DNA of 64,000 nt from Giesbergeria anulus (GTDB lineage: Bacteria > Pseudomonadota > Gammaproteobacteria > Burkholderiales > Burkholderiaceae_C): the NCBI RefSeq assembly GCF_900111115.1, contig NZ_FOGD01000003.1:124001-188000 (forward strand). The letters are read 5' to 3'. The position numbers were made by a program, and so were the translations under genes. Within the stretch, counting starts at the first letter, position 1, and each line of letters opens with the position of its first letter. The notes below the pieces were generated by a model. That model was not told where the DNA came from, ran no database searches, and was given only the letters and a program-made list of their open reading frames with translations. Below, in pieces: positions 46,432 to 55,696 of the stretch.

Positions 46432-47886
46432 ATGAAACCCACACGCTCTGCCGCTTCCCCTTCTCGCCGCGCTGCCCCAGCAGCCAAGTCCACCCACACC
46501 CCCGCTGCCGGTGCCGACCGCCCCGACACCGGCTTTAGCTACAGCCGACCCTTTTTTGAAGGACTGGTCGATAGCGCCTTGGCCCATGCCAAGAAGCTGG
46601 GAGCCACCGATGCCGGTGCCGAAGCCTCTGAGGGCTGCGGCCTATCCGTTAACGTGCGCAAGGGCGAACTAGAAACCGTCGAGCGCAACCGCGACAAATC
46701 CTTGGGCATTACCGTCTATGTCGGTCACCGGCGTGGCAATGCCAGCACGTCCGACTTTTCACCCGCTGCCGTCGAGCGCACGGTGCAGGCGGCTTACGAT
46801 ATTGCCCGCTTTACCGCAGAAGACCCGGTGGCAGGCTTGCCCGATGAGGCCGATATTGCGCCCCCCAGCAGCCACCGTGACCTAGATTTGTTCCACCCGT
46901 GGATTTTGAGCAGCGAAGAAGCCGCCCGCCTCGCCATGGAGTGTGAGGCCGCTGCCCTGGCTACCCACAAGCGCATCACCAACAGCGAAGGCGCAGGTGT
47001 CTCAGCCCAGCAAAGCCACTTTTTTAGTGCCCATACGCATGGCTTTCGGGGCGGCTATGCCACCTCGCGCCACAGTATCTCGGTGGCACCGATTGCCTCG
47101 CTGCCGGGGCGCAATGCCGAAATGCAGCGCGATGCTTGGTACAGCTCCATGCGTGATGCTGCCGATTTGGCGGCACCAGCTGCGGTGGGCCGCTATGCCG
47201 CCGAACGTGCGTTAAGCCGCTTGGGCAGCCGAAAAATTGCCACGACCGAATGCCCGGTGCTGTTTGAATCGACCTTGGCTGCTGGCTTGCTCGGTGGTTT
47301 TGTGCAAGCCATCAGTGGTGGTGCGCTGTACCGCAAGAGCACATTTTTGCTCGACTCGCTGGGCAAAAAGGTGTTTCCCAAGCACATCGACATCTTAGAA
47401 GACCCGTTCATCCTGCGTGGCAAGGGCAGTTCACCCTTTGACGAAGAAGGCGTGCGCGTAGCGCCGCGCCAAGTGGTGGAGGCTGGCCGCGTAGAGGGTT
47501 ATTTCCTGAGTAGCTATTCAGCGCGCAAGCTGGGCATGAAAACCACTGGCAATGCGGGCGGTTCGCACAATTTGGTCATGGCTTCGCGGCGCACCAAGGC
47601 GGGCGATGATCTGGCCGCCATGCTGCAAAAGCTGGGCACCGGCCTGTTTGTCGTTGAGCTGATGGGCCAAGGCGTCAATTACGTGACCGGCGATTATTCA
47701 CGCGGTGCCAGCGGCTTTTGGGTCGAAAACGGCCAGATTGCCTTCCCGGTGCATGAAATCACTATTGCGGGCAACCTCAAGGATATGTTCAAAGGCATCG
47801 AGGCCATTGGCGCTGATGCCTACAACCACGGTGCCAAAACCGTGGGTTCTTTGCTTATCAACCGGATGAAGGTGGCGGGTAGTTGA
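46432..47886 (+). CDS. pmbA: metalloprotease PmbA (TldE)
   Basis: A 484-residue partner of TldD in the TldD/TldE protease, which matures ribosomal peptides such as microcin B17 and degrades CcdA. PmbA itself lacks the HExxxH zinc motif, as here. Diagnostic segments are KGELETVERNRDKSLGITVY and FDEEGV. The first 30 residues are a variable Ala/Pro tail. tldD is not in this window. Confidence 0.95.
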   Translation: MKPTRSAASPSRRAAPAAKSTHTPAAGADRPDTGFSYSRPFFEGLVDSALAHAKKLGATDAGAEASEGCGLSVNVRKGELETVERNRDKSLGITVYVGHRRGNASTSDFSPAAVERTVQAAYDIARFTAEDPVAGLPDEADIAPPSSHRDLDLFHPWILSSEEAARLAMECEAAALATHKRITNSEGAGVSAQQSHFFSAHTHGFRGGYATSRHSISVAPIASLPGRNAEMQRDAWYSSMRDAADLAAPAAVGRYAAERALSRLGSRKIATTECPVLFESTLAAGLLGGFVQAISGGALYRKSTFLLDSLGKKVFPKHIDILEDPFILRGKGSSPFDEEGVRVAPRQVVEAGRVEGYFLSSYSARKLGMKTTGNAGGSHNLVMASRRTKAGDDLAAMLQKLGTGLFVVELMGQGVNYVTGDYSRGASGFWVENGQIAFPVHEITIAGNLKDMFKGIEAIGADAYNHGAKTVGSLLINRMKVAGS

Positions 47887-47889
47887 GGC

Positions 47890-48336
47890 TTAGCCTGCCA
47901 GCGCTGCCTTCACGGCGGCAGAAACTTGGCCCATATCGGCCTTGCCTGCCAGTTGCGTTTTGACCGCACCCATCACCTTGCCCATGTCTCCGGGGCCTTT
48001 GGCACCCAACTCGGCCACAATGGCTTGTACGGCGGCTGTGACTTCTTCGGCAGACATGCGCTGGGGCAGGTAGGCTTGCAGCACCGTCAGCTCGGCCTTT
48101 TCTTTGTCAGCCAGATCTTGGCGCTCGGCTTGCTCAAAGGCGGCAATGCTGTCTTTGCGTTGCTTGACCAGCTTGTCCACGATGGCTACCACGGCGGCAT
48201 CGTCCAGCACCACGCGCTCATCGACTTCTTTTTGCTTGAGGGCCGCCAGCAACAGGCGGATGGTGCCTAGGCGCTCGCTGTCTTTGGCGCGCATGGCGGT
48301 TTTCATGTCTTCGGTGATCTGGTCTTTGAGGCTCAT
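47890..48336 (-). CDS. yqeY: GatB/YqeY-domain protein
   Basis: A 148-residue protein of the YqeY family, related to the tail domain of GatB. Segments EDMKTAMRAKDSERLGTIRLL and GKADMGQVSAAVKAAL are typical. It lies downstream of rpsU on the same strand, past a terminator at 48383-48421, and probably has its own weak promoter or relies on read-through. Its role is unknown; it may bind tRNA. Confidence 0.94.
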   Translation of the reverse strand: MSLKDQITEDMKTAMRAKDSERLGTIRLLLAALKQKEVDERVVLDDAAVVAIVDKLVKQRKDSIAAFEQAERQDLADKEKAELTVLQAYLPQRMSAEEVTAAVQAIVAELGAKGPGDMGKVMGAVKTQLAGKADMGQVSAAVKAALAG

Positions 48337-48382
48337 CGTTATCTCCTAGAGTGAACAATCCACGGGCTTTTTGCCAGCCCGA

Positions 48383-48421
48383 AAAACAAAAAACCCGCGC
48401 TCGGCGTCCCTAGCGCGGGTT
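48383..48421 (-). terminator. terminator of rpsU (leftward)
   Basis: On the minus strand AACCCGCGCT pairs with AGCGCGGGTT over 10 bp, followed by a run of T with one interruption (positions 48391-48383). A second hairpin, CGGGCT/AGCCCG at 48363-48381, follows. It would end the rpsU transcript before yqeY. Confidence 0.85.
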
Positions 48422-48451
48422 GAAATTCCAAGCAAACTTGGAGTTTGTCGA

Positions 48452-48664
48452 TCAGTACAGCTTTTTGGGCAGTTGCATGGAACGCACACGCTTGTAGTGG
48501 CGCTTAACGGCAGCAGCCTTCTTGCGCTTGCGTTCGGCAGTGGGCTTTTCGTAGAACTCGCGGGCGCGCAGGTCAGTCAGCAGGCCCAGCTTTTCGATGG
48601 TGCGCTTAAAGCGGCGCAGAGCAACGTCAAAGGGTTCGTTTTCTTTTACACGGATGGTGGTCAT
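48452..48664 (-). CDS. rpsU: 30S ribosomal protein bS21
   Basis: A 70-residue basic protein, [20 protein letters not shown] and a Lys/Arg-rich tail, identical in layout to bS21. It binds the platform of the 30S subunit near the anti-Shine-Dalgarno region. A consensus promoter lies at 48819-48792 and the transcript carries a structured leader of about 120 bases. Monocistronic with a terminator downstream. Confidence 0.98.
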
Positions 48665-48785
48665 TAGCTAATGTTTTCCAAATATATGCCCGCAGAGGGT
48701 CTTGGGGAGATCGGGCCTCAAGACCATGCATGGCGGGTTCCCCGTCTCGTAACTAGTATTGGCCGACGGGGTGATGCCAGCAAAG
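48665..48785 (-). promoter_or_regulatory. structured 5' leader of rpsU
   Basis: The leader holds two hairpins. One is CCCGC (48737-48733 side) enclosing GGTCTTG/CAAGACC, spanning 48689-48737. The other has perfect 7-base arms at 48740-48746 and 48765-48771. An autoregulatory r-protein leader is plausible; no match to a known class is claimed. Confidence 0.45.
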
Positions 48786-48791
48786 CCGGAC

Positions 48792-48819
48792 ATTATAGCG
48801 ATTGTGCCCAAAGGTTCAA
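48792..48819 (-). promoter_or_regulatory. sigma-70 promoter of rpsU
   Basis: On the minus strand TTGAAC (48819-48814), a 16-base spacer, then a perfect TATAAT (48797-48792). It overlaps the last codons of rsgA. Transcription would start near 48785. Confidence 0.8.
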
Positions 48820-49793
48820 TAGCGTGTCTGTCCCAGTTCAGCAAAAAGATCGCCGTAAATGCGGTAGCGGTTGGCGCTGATGTGGCCCGCTTGCAAGGCC
48901 GACAGCACGCCACAACCGGGCTCGTGCAGGTGCGTGCAGTTGTAAAACTTGCAGCCGCTGGCGTGGGCAGCAATGTCGGGCATACAAGATGCCAGTTGCA
49001 TGGGGGCAATGTGCTGCAAACCAAACTCCTGAAAGCCGGGCGAGTCGATCAGTGCGGTGCTGCGCTGGGCATCTACCCAATACAGCGTGGTGCTGGTGGT
49101 GGTATGTTTGCCAGAATTGAGCGCCTGTGAGATTTCATTGGTCAGCACGGTGGCACCCGGCACCAACAAGTTGATAAGCGTGCTTTTGCCTGCACCCGAT
49201 GGCCCCAGCACGAGGGTCGTTTTTCCCTCTAAATAAGGCAACAACTCGGCGCGCTGGGCTTGCGGGTTGGCATTGAGTGATAGGCCCAGCACGGGGTAAT
49301 GCGGCTGCCCATCTTTGCCTGCAATGTGGCAGTAGGGTTGCAGACGTGCCCAAGCGGCGGCAAACGGCCCGGCCAAGTCGCTCTTATTGAGCGCAATAAT
49401 GGGTTTGATGTGGGCGGCCTCAGCGGCCACCAATGCCCGCACCAGTTGGCTCTCAGAAAACACTGGCTCGGCGGCAATCAGGATCAGTATCTGATCGAGG
49501 TTGGCGGCAAATGATTTGGTACGGATTTCGTCTTGGCGGTAAAAAAGGTTGCGCCGCTCTTGCACCTTCTCTATCGTGCCCTCCTCGCCTTGGCCGGGGG
49601 GCGGGGCTTGCCACAGCACCGTATCGCCCACCACCGCTTGGCTTTTTTTGCCCCGTGGGTGGCAAATGCGGCGTTGGCCGTCGGGGGTTTCTACCATGCA
49701 GTGGCGGCCATGACTGGCTACCACTAGCCCGGCTTCTAGCGCACTGGCTGCGCTGGCAGCGGCCGCTTTTTTGGATTTGGAAAAATGGCTCAT
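48816..49793 (-). CDS. rsgA: ribosome small-subunit-dependent GTPase RsgA
   Basis: A 325-residue circularly permuted GTPase that checks 30S maturation. An N-terminal OB fold (about 25-95) is followed by G4 ALNKSDL, then G1 GPSGAGKST and G3 DSPGF, the permuted order. The C-terminal zinc site is CKFYNCTHLHEPGC. It overlaps the M48 peptidase gene by four bases and ends just at the rpsU promoter. Confidence 0.96.
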   Translation of the reverse strand: MSHFSKSKKAAAASAASALEAGLVVASHGRHCMVETPDGQRRICHPRGKKSQAVVGDTVLWQAPPPGQGEEGTIEKVQERRNLFYRQDEIRTKSFAANLDQILILIAAEPVFSESQLVRALVAAEAAHIKPIIALNKSDLAGPFAAAWARLQPYCHIAGKDGQPHYPVLGLSLNANPQAQRAELLPYLEGKTTLVLGPSGAGKSTLINLLVPGATVLTNEISQALNSGKHTTTSTTLYWVDAQRSTALIDSPGFQEFGLQHIAPMQLASCMPDIAAHASGCKFYNCTHLHEPGCGVLSALQAGHISANRYRIYGDLFAELGQTRY

Positions 49794-51112
49794 GCCGCTG
49801 TGTGTGGTACCAAAGGCATCCGGGCCAGCCGTTCACTGGCAGGGGGATGGGAATAATAAAACTGCACGTACACCGGGTCGGGGGTGAGCGTGGAGGCGTT
49901 GTCTTTGTAGAGCTTGAGCAAGGCACTGGCTAAATCGGCACCATTGGCCTGTTGCATGGCGTAGGCGTCGGCTTGGAACTCATCGCGGCGCGAAAACTGC
50001 GCCAGCACCGGCCCCAGAAACACGGTAAACACCGGCACCACCAACAAAAACAGCAACAGCGCCACGGCATCGTTGGGGGCGGCTGAGGCGTTGGGCACCA
50101 ACAAGGCCAAGCTGGGCTGCACGCCCAAGCCGGTATAAAACCACGCCTGTGTGGCTAACCAACCCAACAAGGCAAAACCGGCCAGACTCAAGGCAAACAG
50201 CATCACCATGCGCTTGGAAATATGGCGGTGGTGAAAATGCCCCAACTCATGGGCCAGCACTGCTTCTACCTCGCCGGGGGTCAGTTGCTTGAGCAGGGTG
50301 TCATAAAACACCACCCGTTTGGCGGCACCAAAGCCGGTAAAGTAGGCGTTGGCATGGGCGCTGCGTCGGCTGCCATCCATCACAAACAGCCCCTGCGCCT
50401 TAAAGCCACAACGCTCCATCAACGCCGTGACACGGGCCTTCAGTGCTTCATCGGCCAAGGGCTGAAATTTGTTAAACAGCGGTGCAATCCACATCGGATA
50501 GGCCACCATCAGCAACAGGTTAAAACCCATCCATAAGCCCCAAGCCCACAGCCACCACCAAGGGCCAGCGGCCCCCATCAGCCAAAGCACGGTAGCGGCC
50601 AGCGGCAGTCCGATGATGGCTCCCACCAGCATAGATTTGAGCGCATCGGCCAGCCACAAGCGCCAAGTCATCTGGTTAAAGCCAAAACGCTGCTCAATGA
50701 CAAAGGTTTGGTACAGCGTGAGCGGCAGCTCGATCAAGCTACCGATCAGCACAAAACAGGCCAGCAGGGCCAATTGCTGCGCCATGCCGCCGCCTAGCCA
50801 CTCCAGCAAACCTTGGTTAAGGGCATTCAACCCCCCCAGCAGTGTCCAGCCCAAAAGTACGGCAGCACCTAGCGCCATCTCGATCAACCCCAGCTGTGCT
50901 TTTGCCAAGGTATATCGGGCAGCTTTTTGGTGTGCTGCCAAGGTGATATGTCCGGCAAAGGCTGCTGGCACGGCATCGCGGTGGCGGGCCACGTGGCGAA
51001 TCTGGCGCGAGGCCAGCCAGAACTTGAGCAGCAGGCCCAACACCAGCGTGGCCGCAAAGGCCATGCTCAATGCCAGAGAAGGCGTAAAAAAAGCAGAAGG
51101 AGCAGCAGGCAT
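49790..51112 (-). CDS. M48 family (Ste24-like) membrane zinc protease
   Basis: A 440-residue protein with about seven membrane helices. The zinc motif HELGH lies near residue 276 in [13 protein letters not shown], with a downstream Glu in EFQADAYA near 360. These match CAAX-prenyl-protease-like bacterial M48 enzymes, whose substrates are usually unknown; membrane protein quality control is likely. The stop overlaps the rsgA start. Confidence 0.93.
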   Translation of the reverse strand: MPAAPSAFFTPSLALSMAFAATLVLGLLLKFWLASRQIRHVARHRDAVPAAFAGHITLAAHQKAARYTLAKAQLGLIEMALGAAVLLGWTLLGGLNALNQGLLEWLGGGMAQQLALLACFVLIGSLIELPLTLYQTFVIEQRFGFNQMTWRLWLADALKSMLVGAIIGLPLAATVLWLMGAAGPWWWLWAWGLWMGFNLLLMVAYPMWIAPLFNKFQPLADEALKARVTALMERCGFKAQGLFVMDGSRRSAHANAYFTGFGAAKRVVFYDTLLKQLTPGEVEAVLAHELGHFHHRHISKRMVMLFALSLAGFALLGWLATQAWFYTGLGVQPSLALLVPNASAAPNDAVALLLFLLVVPVFTVFLGPVLAQFSRRDEFQADAYAMQQANGADLASALLKLYKDNASTLTPDPVYVQFYYSHPPASERLARMPLVPHTAA

Positions 51113-51150
51113 GGAGCCGGAGTGTAGGGCATGGGCGACAATCGCGCCCC

Positions 51151-51729
51151 ATGTCAGACACCCCGCACATTACCCCTCCCACCTTGGCCAAATCCGACCA
51201 AAATCTGGTCTGGCTCGATTGCGAAATGACCGGCCTGAACCCCGAAGTTGAGCGCATTATTGAGATTGCCGTGGTCATCACCGATGCCCAATTGACCGTG
51301 CGCGTTGAAGGCCCGGTGCTGGTGGTTCACCAGTCCGACGAGCTATTGGGCAAAATGGACGCTTGGAACAGGGGCACGCATGGCCGCAGCGGCCTAATCG
51401 ACAAGGTCAAGGCTTCTACTACCACCGAGGCCGAGGCCGAGCACGAACTGATCCATTTCTTGAAGAAATACATCCCTAAGGGCAAGGTACCTTTGTGCGG
51501 TAACAGCATAGGCCAAGACCGGCGCTTTATGGCGCGCTACATGCCTAAGTTAGAAGCGTACTTTCATTACCGCAATGTGGATGTGAGCACCTTCAAGGAG
51601 TTGGCCAAGCGTTGGAAGCCAACGGCCTACAGCAGCTTTAAAAAGGCGCAAAAACATACCGCTTTGGCTGATGTGCATGAGTCCATCGATGAGCTATTGC
51701 ACTACCGCCAGCATTTTTTGGCCGTATAA
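51151..51729 (+). CDS. orn: oligoribonuclease
   Basis: A 192-residue DEDDh 3'-5' exonuclease that degrades very short RNAs, including pGpG from c-di-GMP turnover. [11 protein letters not shown] carries the first Asp and Glu; ESIDEL near the C-terminus and HTALADVHE complete the site. It is divergent from the M48 gene with 38 bases between. With two GGDEF proteins in this window it could matter for c-di-GMP decay. Confidence 0.97.
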   Translation: MSDTPHITPPTLAKSDQNLVWLDCEMTGLNPEVERIIEIAVVITDAQLTVRVEGPVLVVHQSDELLGKMDAWNRGTHGRSGLIDKVKASTTTEAEAEHELIHFLKKYIPKGKVPLCGNSIGQDRRFMARYMPKLEAYFHYRNVDVSTFKELAKRWKPTAYSSFKKAQKHTALADVHESIDELLHYRQHFLAV

Positions 51730-51732
51730 AAC

Positions 51733-51761
51733 TTGCGGGGAAACCCTTAACTATGTAATAA
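51733..51761 (+). promoter_or_regulatory. sigma-70-like promoter of the helicase gene
   Basis: TTGCGG (51733-51738), a 17-base spacer and TAATAA (51756-51761). A start near 51768 would give a leader of about 210 bases. Confidence 0.5.
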
Positions 51762-51767
51762 TCGGTA

Positions 51768-51977
51768 ACTGCACAGCAAATGCTGATGCAGATTGTGCAT
51801 CTCCCTTCACACATCGGGTCTGCGAGCTAACAAGCCAAGCGCTTTGTAGTTCGTGTTAGATACCCAGCCGCGCCAACACGTCCGTTGGTGCAGGTTTCGT
51901 TTGATGGTTGATGTTTTTTAACCATAAACGAAGCCACCGTTGGCACCTTGCCAGCGTTGTTCTCGTGTGAGAAAAAT
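51768..51977 (+). promoter_or_regulatory. long structured leader of the RNA helicase gene
   Basis: Three hairpins stand in a row: 51871-51890 (7 bp, loop ACGTCC), 51904-51925 (ATGGTT/AACCAT with a T-rich loop) and 51938-51956 (8 bp, 3-base loop, ending 21 bases before the ATG). Leaders of this kind precede cold-inducible helicases; autoregulation is inferred. No other gene is seen in the 248-base gap. Confidence 0.5.
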
Positions 51978-53891
51978 ATGACTGACACTTTTCAAGTGCA
52001 GGGCGATTTCGCCTCTGCTGACGCCGCTATTTCCGAAGTTTCTCTGCAAGACACCATTGCGCTGGCCGATGACGCTGCCGTGACCGCAGAACCCAATGGC
52101 TTTATCGAGCTGGGTTTGGCCCCTGAGCTGGTGCAAGCCGTAGCCGATCTGGGCTACACCCAGCCCACCACCGTGCAACTCAAAGCCATTCCGTTGGCTA
52201 TGGGCGCTGGTGGCGAAAATGGCCGCTACATTGACCTGATGGTCTCTAGCCAAACCGGCAGCGGCAAAACTGCCGCCTTCTTGCTGCCCGTGCTGCACAC
52301 GCTGATTGGCCAAATGGCCGAAGCCGAAGCCGAAGCCCGCGCCGAATACGAACGCGCCGCTGCCGAGGCTATTGCCCGTGGCGAAGCCCCCCCCAAGCGT
52401 GCCAAGCGTAAAGACCCGACCAATCAACGCAACTTCAAGGCTGCCACCCCCGGCGCTTTGATTCTGTGCCCCACCCGTGAGTTGGCCCAACAAGTAGCCC
52501 ACGACGCTATTGATCTGGTCAAGCACACCCGTGGCCTGCGCGTAGCCAATGTGGTGGGCGGTATGCCTTACCAATTGCAAATTGCCAAGCTGCAAAACGC
52601 TGATCTGGTGGTAGCCACTCCAGGCCGCCTGCTGGACTTGCAACGCTCGATGCAAATCAAGCTGGACAAGGTGCAGTTCTTGGTGGTGGACGAAGCCGAC
52701 CGTATGTTGGATTTGGGCTTCTCCGATGATTTGGCCGAAGTCAACCAATTGACCAGCCAACGCAAGCAAACCATGATGTTCAGCGCGACCTTTGCGCCGC
52801 GCATTCAGCAGTTGGCCATGCGCGTCATGCACGATGGCGGCTCGTCGGTCAAGAAAATCCAAAACGATGCTCCCCACGAGAAGCACGTCAACATCAAGCA
52901 AGTGCTGTACTGGGCCGACAACGCGCAACACAAGCGCAAGATGCTCGACCACTGGCTGCGTGATACGTCGATCAACCAAGCCATTGTGTTTGCCAGCACC
53001 CAAGTCGAGTGCGATGGTTTGGCCGCTGACTTGCAACAAGAAGGCTTTAGCGCCGTTGCTCTGCACGGTGCCCTGAGCCAAGGCTTGCGCAATCGCCGCC
53101 TGATGGCCTTGCGCCAAGGCCAAGTGCAAATTTTGGTGGCTACTGATGTGGCAGCACGCGGTATTGACGTGCCCACCATCACCCACGTCTTTAACTACGG
53201 TCTGCCCATGAAGGCCGAAGACTACACCCACCGCATTGGCCGCACAGGCCGTGCTGGCCGCGATGGTTTGGCTATCACCTTTGCTGAATTCCGCGACCGT
53301 CGCAAGATTTTCGACATCGAAGGCCATACGCACCAGCAGTTCAAGGCGGAAGTGGTTCCGGGCCTAGAGCCTGTGCAACGCTTCCCGCAGCCCGGTAGCC
53401 GCCCACAAGGTGACTTTGGCGGTGGCCGCAGCGGTGGTGGCGGTGGCCGTAAGTTTGGCGGCGGCGGTGGCTCTGGCTCCCGTGGCGGCTTTGGCGGTGG
53501 CTTTGGTGGCGACCGTGAGCGCAACTTTGGTGGTGCCAGCGGCTTTAATGACCGTCCGCGCGTTCAAGGTCGCCCCGATGACCGTGGCGGCAGCTTTGGT
53601 GGCCCGCGTGAAGACCGTGGCTTTGCCCCGGCAGCCCCCCGCCGTGACGGTGAAGGCTATGGCCGCAAGCCCGGTTTTGGTGATGGCGGTGGTCGTGGCG
53701 GTTTTGCTGACGGCCCCCGTGGTGGCGCACCACGCGGTGATTTTGCCCCCCGTGGCGAGATGGCTCCCCGTGGTGATTTCGCACCGCGCAAGCCCGCCTT
53801 CTCTAAGCACGCTGGTGGCGGCGCTGCCGGTGGCAAGCCCTCCTTTGCGCCGCACGATGCACGCAAGCGTCCTGCCCGTCCCGCACGTTAA
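51978..53891 (+). CDS. rhlE: DEAD-box RNA helicase, RhlE-like
   Basis: About 637 residues from ATG 51978. The core has a Q-motif-like region (YTQPTTVQLKAIP), motif I QTGSGKT, PTRELA, TPGRL, motif II DEAD, SAT, RGIDVP and motif VI HRIGRTGR. The helicase core ends near residue 455; the last 180 residues are a Gly/Arg/Asp-rich RGG-like tail that probably binds RNA. An Ala/Glu-rich charged insertion follows motif I (near 115-145). Function: RNA remodelling, ribosome assembly or decay, often in cold. Confidence 0.94.
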   Translation: MTDTFQVQGDFASADAAISEVSLQDTIALADDAAVTAEPNGFIELGLAPELVQAVADLGYTQPTTVQLKAIPLAMGAGGENGRYIDLMVSSQTGSGKTAAFLLPVLHTLIGQMAEAEAEARAEYERAAAEAIARGEAPPKRAKRKDPTNQRNFKAATPGALILCPTRELAQQVAHDAIDLVKHTRGLRVANVVGGMPYQLQIAKLQNADLVVATPGRLLDLQRSMQIKLDKVQFLVVDEADRMLDLGFSDDLAEVNQLTSQRKQTMMFSATFAPRIQQLAMRVMHDGGSSVKKIQNDAPHEKHVNIKQVLYWADNAQHKRKMLDHWLRDTSINQAIVFASTQVECDGLAADLQQEGFSAVALHGALSQGLRNRRLMALRQGQVQILVATDVAARGIDVPTITHVFNYGLPMKAEDYTHRIGRTGRAGRDGLAITFAEFRDRRKIFDIEGHTHQQFKAEVVPGLEPVQRFPQPGSRPQGDFGGGRSGGGGGRKFGGGGGSGSRGGFGGGFGGDRERNFGGASGFNDRPRVQGRPDDRGGSFGGPREDRGFAPAAPRRDGEGYGRKPGFGDGGGRGGFADGPRGGAPRGDFAPRGEMAPRGDFAPRKPAFSKHAGGGAAGGKPSFAPHDARKRPARPAR

Positions 53892-53938
53892 ATACTACTG
53901 AGAGCTGCCCTTTCATCAGGGCGGCACACTTTAGACGA

Positions 53939-53975
53939 TAAAAAAGCGCAGCCCGTTGTGGGTTGCGCTTTTTTT
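53939..53975. terminator. bidirectional terminator after the helicase and M23 genes
   Basis: AAAGCGCAGCCC pairs with GGGTTGCGCTTT around a GTTGT loop, with A-run before and T-run after, so it works for both converging genes. An additional 8-bp hairpin lies at 53904-53925. Confidence 0.9.
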
Positions 53976-53989
53976 ATGCGTGGGTGGTT

Positions 53990-54880
53990 TTAGCCCACCA
54001 AAAACAGCGCCGGATCGACCATAGCGCGGTTGAGCATCACGCCCCAATGCAGATGCGGGCCGGTGGCACGGCCTGTAGCCCCTACGGCACCCAAGCGCTG
54101 TCCGGTCTGCAATAGCTCGCCCACCTGTACATCCGTGCGGCTGAGGTGGCACACCATTGAGAGCAGGCCGCCGCCGTGGTCAAGCCAAACGGTTTGGCCG
54201 TTGAAGAAATAATCACCCACGTCTATCACCCGCCCCGGCAGTGGTGCGAGCACCGGCGTGCCGGTGGCAGCGGCAATGTCCATACCGCTGTGCGGATTGC
54301 GCGCTTGCCCATTGAACACCCGCCGCAGGCCAAACGAGCTGGAGCGCCGCCCCGGCGTGGGCACCTGCATCCGCAGGGTAGTGGGTAAAGGTTCGCTCCA
54401 GGTAGCCATGATGTGGCGTTGGTGGTCGCGTTCGCGTTCGTAGCGTGCGTTGTCTTCAGGAGACAGATCAACCGTGCGCTGCGCTACCTTCAATTGTTGC
54501 TCTTGGTATCTTTTCGGGGCCACGGTATAGGGCAGTTGCCTGATGCCACCTCCGGGCTGTTGCACTGCAAGCTGTGCCGCGCCCGGAGTGGCTGCCAAAG
54601 GAATACCAACCAAGGCCGTCCACTCAATGGCATCACCTAGCACCAGCACAGGCACCTCCCCAGTGTGGGCCACGGGCCGCTGCGGCGCTGGCCCCAGCGA
54701 TAGACGCGCTACACCACCGGGCACCGACAAATGCCGGGGCCAGTGATCGGCGGACATAGATTCTGCGGTTGGCGTAGCGGCCAAAGCCATCGATGGCAGG
54801 GTTAGGCAAGCCAGCCCGCCCAGCAAGGCAGCTCGGCGCTGCAATAGGGGATCGACAAAAGGAGAATGAATATGGGACAT
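53990..54880 (-). CDS. M23-family peptidoglycan endopeptidase
   Basis: About 296 residues. A signal peptide (about 14-34) precedes an unannotated periplasmic region, and the C-terminal LytM domain (about 180-290) has the zinc ligands in HSGMD and HLHWG with a further His in VCHLS. With all ligands present it should be an active cell-wall hydrolase. Start: ATG 54880, or GTG 54883 one codon earlier. It converges on the helicase gene. Confidence 0.92.
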   Translation of the reverse strand: MSHIHSPFVDPLLQRRAALLGGLACLTLPSMALAATPTAESMSADHWPRHLSVPGGVARLSLGPAPQRPVAHTGEVPVLVLGDAIEWTALVGIPLAATPGAAQLAVQQPGGGIRQLPYTVAPKRYQEQQLKVAQRTVDLSPEDNARYERERDHQRHIMATWSEPLPTTLRMQVPTPGRRSSSFGLRRVFNGQARNPHSGMDIAAATGTPVLAPLPGRVIDVGDYFFNGQTVWLDHGGGLLSMVCHLSRTDVQVGELLQTGQRLGAVGATGRATGPHLHWGVMLNRAMVDPALFLVG

Positions 54881-55019
54881 CACGGCATTTCAATGAGGCA
54901 CAAAGTGGGCCTAAAGATACCGCAGATGTACGCTTTGGTCCGCAAAAATTGGGTCAAGGCTCCTAGGGCCAATGCCTGCCAGCGCCCCAGACAGCAGGCG
55001 GCAGACTGTGCGTTGTGGC

Positions 55020-55508
55020 TTATAAAAAGCGCTCCAGCAGGCGGCGCGAAGCCTTGTCCAGCGTCGTGCTGTCATCGATCTTGAATTGCACGCCATCGGC
55101 ACTGGCAATCAGCAGACGTGTGCGCCCGGCCAACCGGCGAATGTCTTCTTCGGCCTTGAGCACCAGTTGCGCCGCCCCCCGGTCGGTCTCTACCTCCCAC
55201 GTGCTGGGGGTGGAAAAGCTGGACACCGCACAGATTTTTTGGATCGCCGGGATAAATTCGCGCACCGCCAGTTCTTCTTCGATCAGGCTGCGCGGCCCGG
55301 CAGGCAGGTCGGCCAGACGCTCAATCCAGAGCAGTTCGTGGCCGTTGCTGCCCACCAACGATAGGCCCTCACCGGGGGCGGCAATGGGAAAGGCGCGCAC
55401 CGGCTGCACATCGGTGTGTTGGGTGCCATTGGGCAGTGTTAGTACTAAGCGGCCATGCGCATTGCGCTCTAGCAAAACGCTGGCGGTAGTGGTGGAAGAA
55501 ATGCTCAT
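55020..55508 (-). CDS. DUF1854 family protein
   Basis: A 162-residue protein with LVLTLPNGTQHTDVQPVRAFPI and WIERLADLP, the hallmarks of DUF1854. In other Burkholderiales the family is reported next to cyanophycin synthetase genes; none is present here. No membrane segment or signal peptide. The start is ATG 55508. Confidence 0.85.
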   Translation of the reverse strand: MSISSTTTASVLLERNAHGRLVLTLPNGTQHTDVQPVRAFPIAAPGEGLSLVGSNGHELLWIERLADLPAGPRSLIEEELAVREFIPAIQKICAVSSFSTPSTWEVETDRGAAQLVLKAEEDIRRLAGRTRLLIASADGVQFKIDDSTTLDKASRRLLERFL

Positions 55509-55696
55509 CAGTGTGCGCGGGAAACCTTGGCCCTAAAGGCCAAGAAGGGATAGCGCGGCGTGCCCAGCACGCCCTTTCTCCCGCATCCTTGCTTCAAACT
55601 ATCCTTAGGAAAACAGAAAATGCCAGCACCCCTATTCGGTGCCAGCACACTGATTACACCAAAGAAGTGCAGGCGCGGCGCGTTGCGCTACCGCTT
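55509..55696. other. 188-base gap with hairpins and a short direct repeat
   Basis: It holds CTTGGCC-CTAAA-GGCCAAG (55524-55542), GGCGTGC-CCA-GCACGCC near 55560, and a direct repeat TGCCAGCAC about 19 bases apart near 55621-55650. No gene is seen. The hairpins lie in the leader of the DUF1854 gene; the direct repeat is downstream of the cysB-like gene. Confidence 0.4.

Noticed and set aside
51918-53333. 471-codon open frame opposite the RNA helicase gene
   Set aside because: Antisense of a clear DEAD-box gene with GC-rich third positions; no recognisable domain.
53400-53890. Tandem repeats in the helicase tail, possible CRISPR or satellite
   Set aside because: They are irregular Gly/Arg codons of an RGG-like tail without constant spacers.
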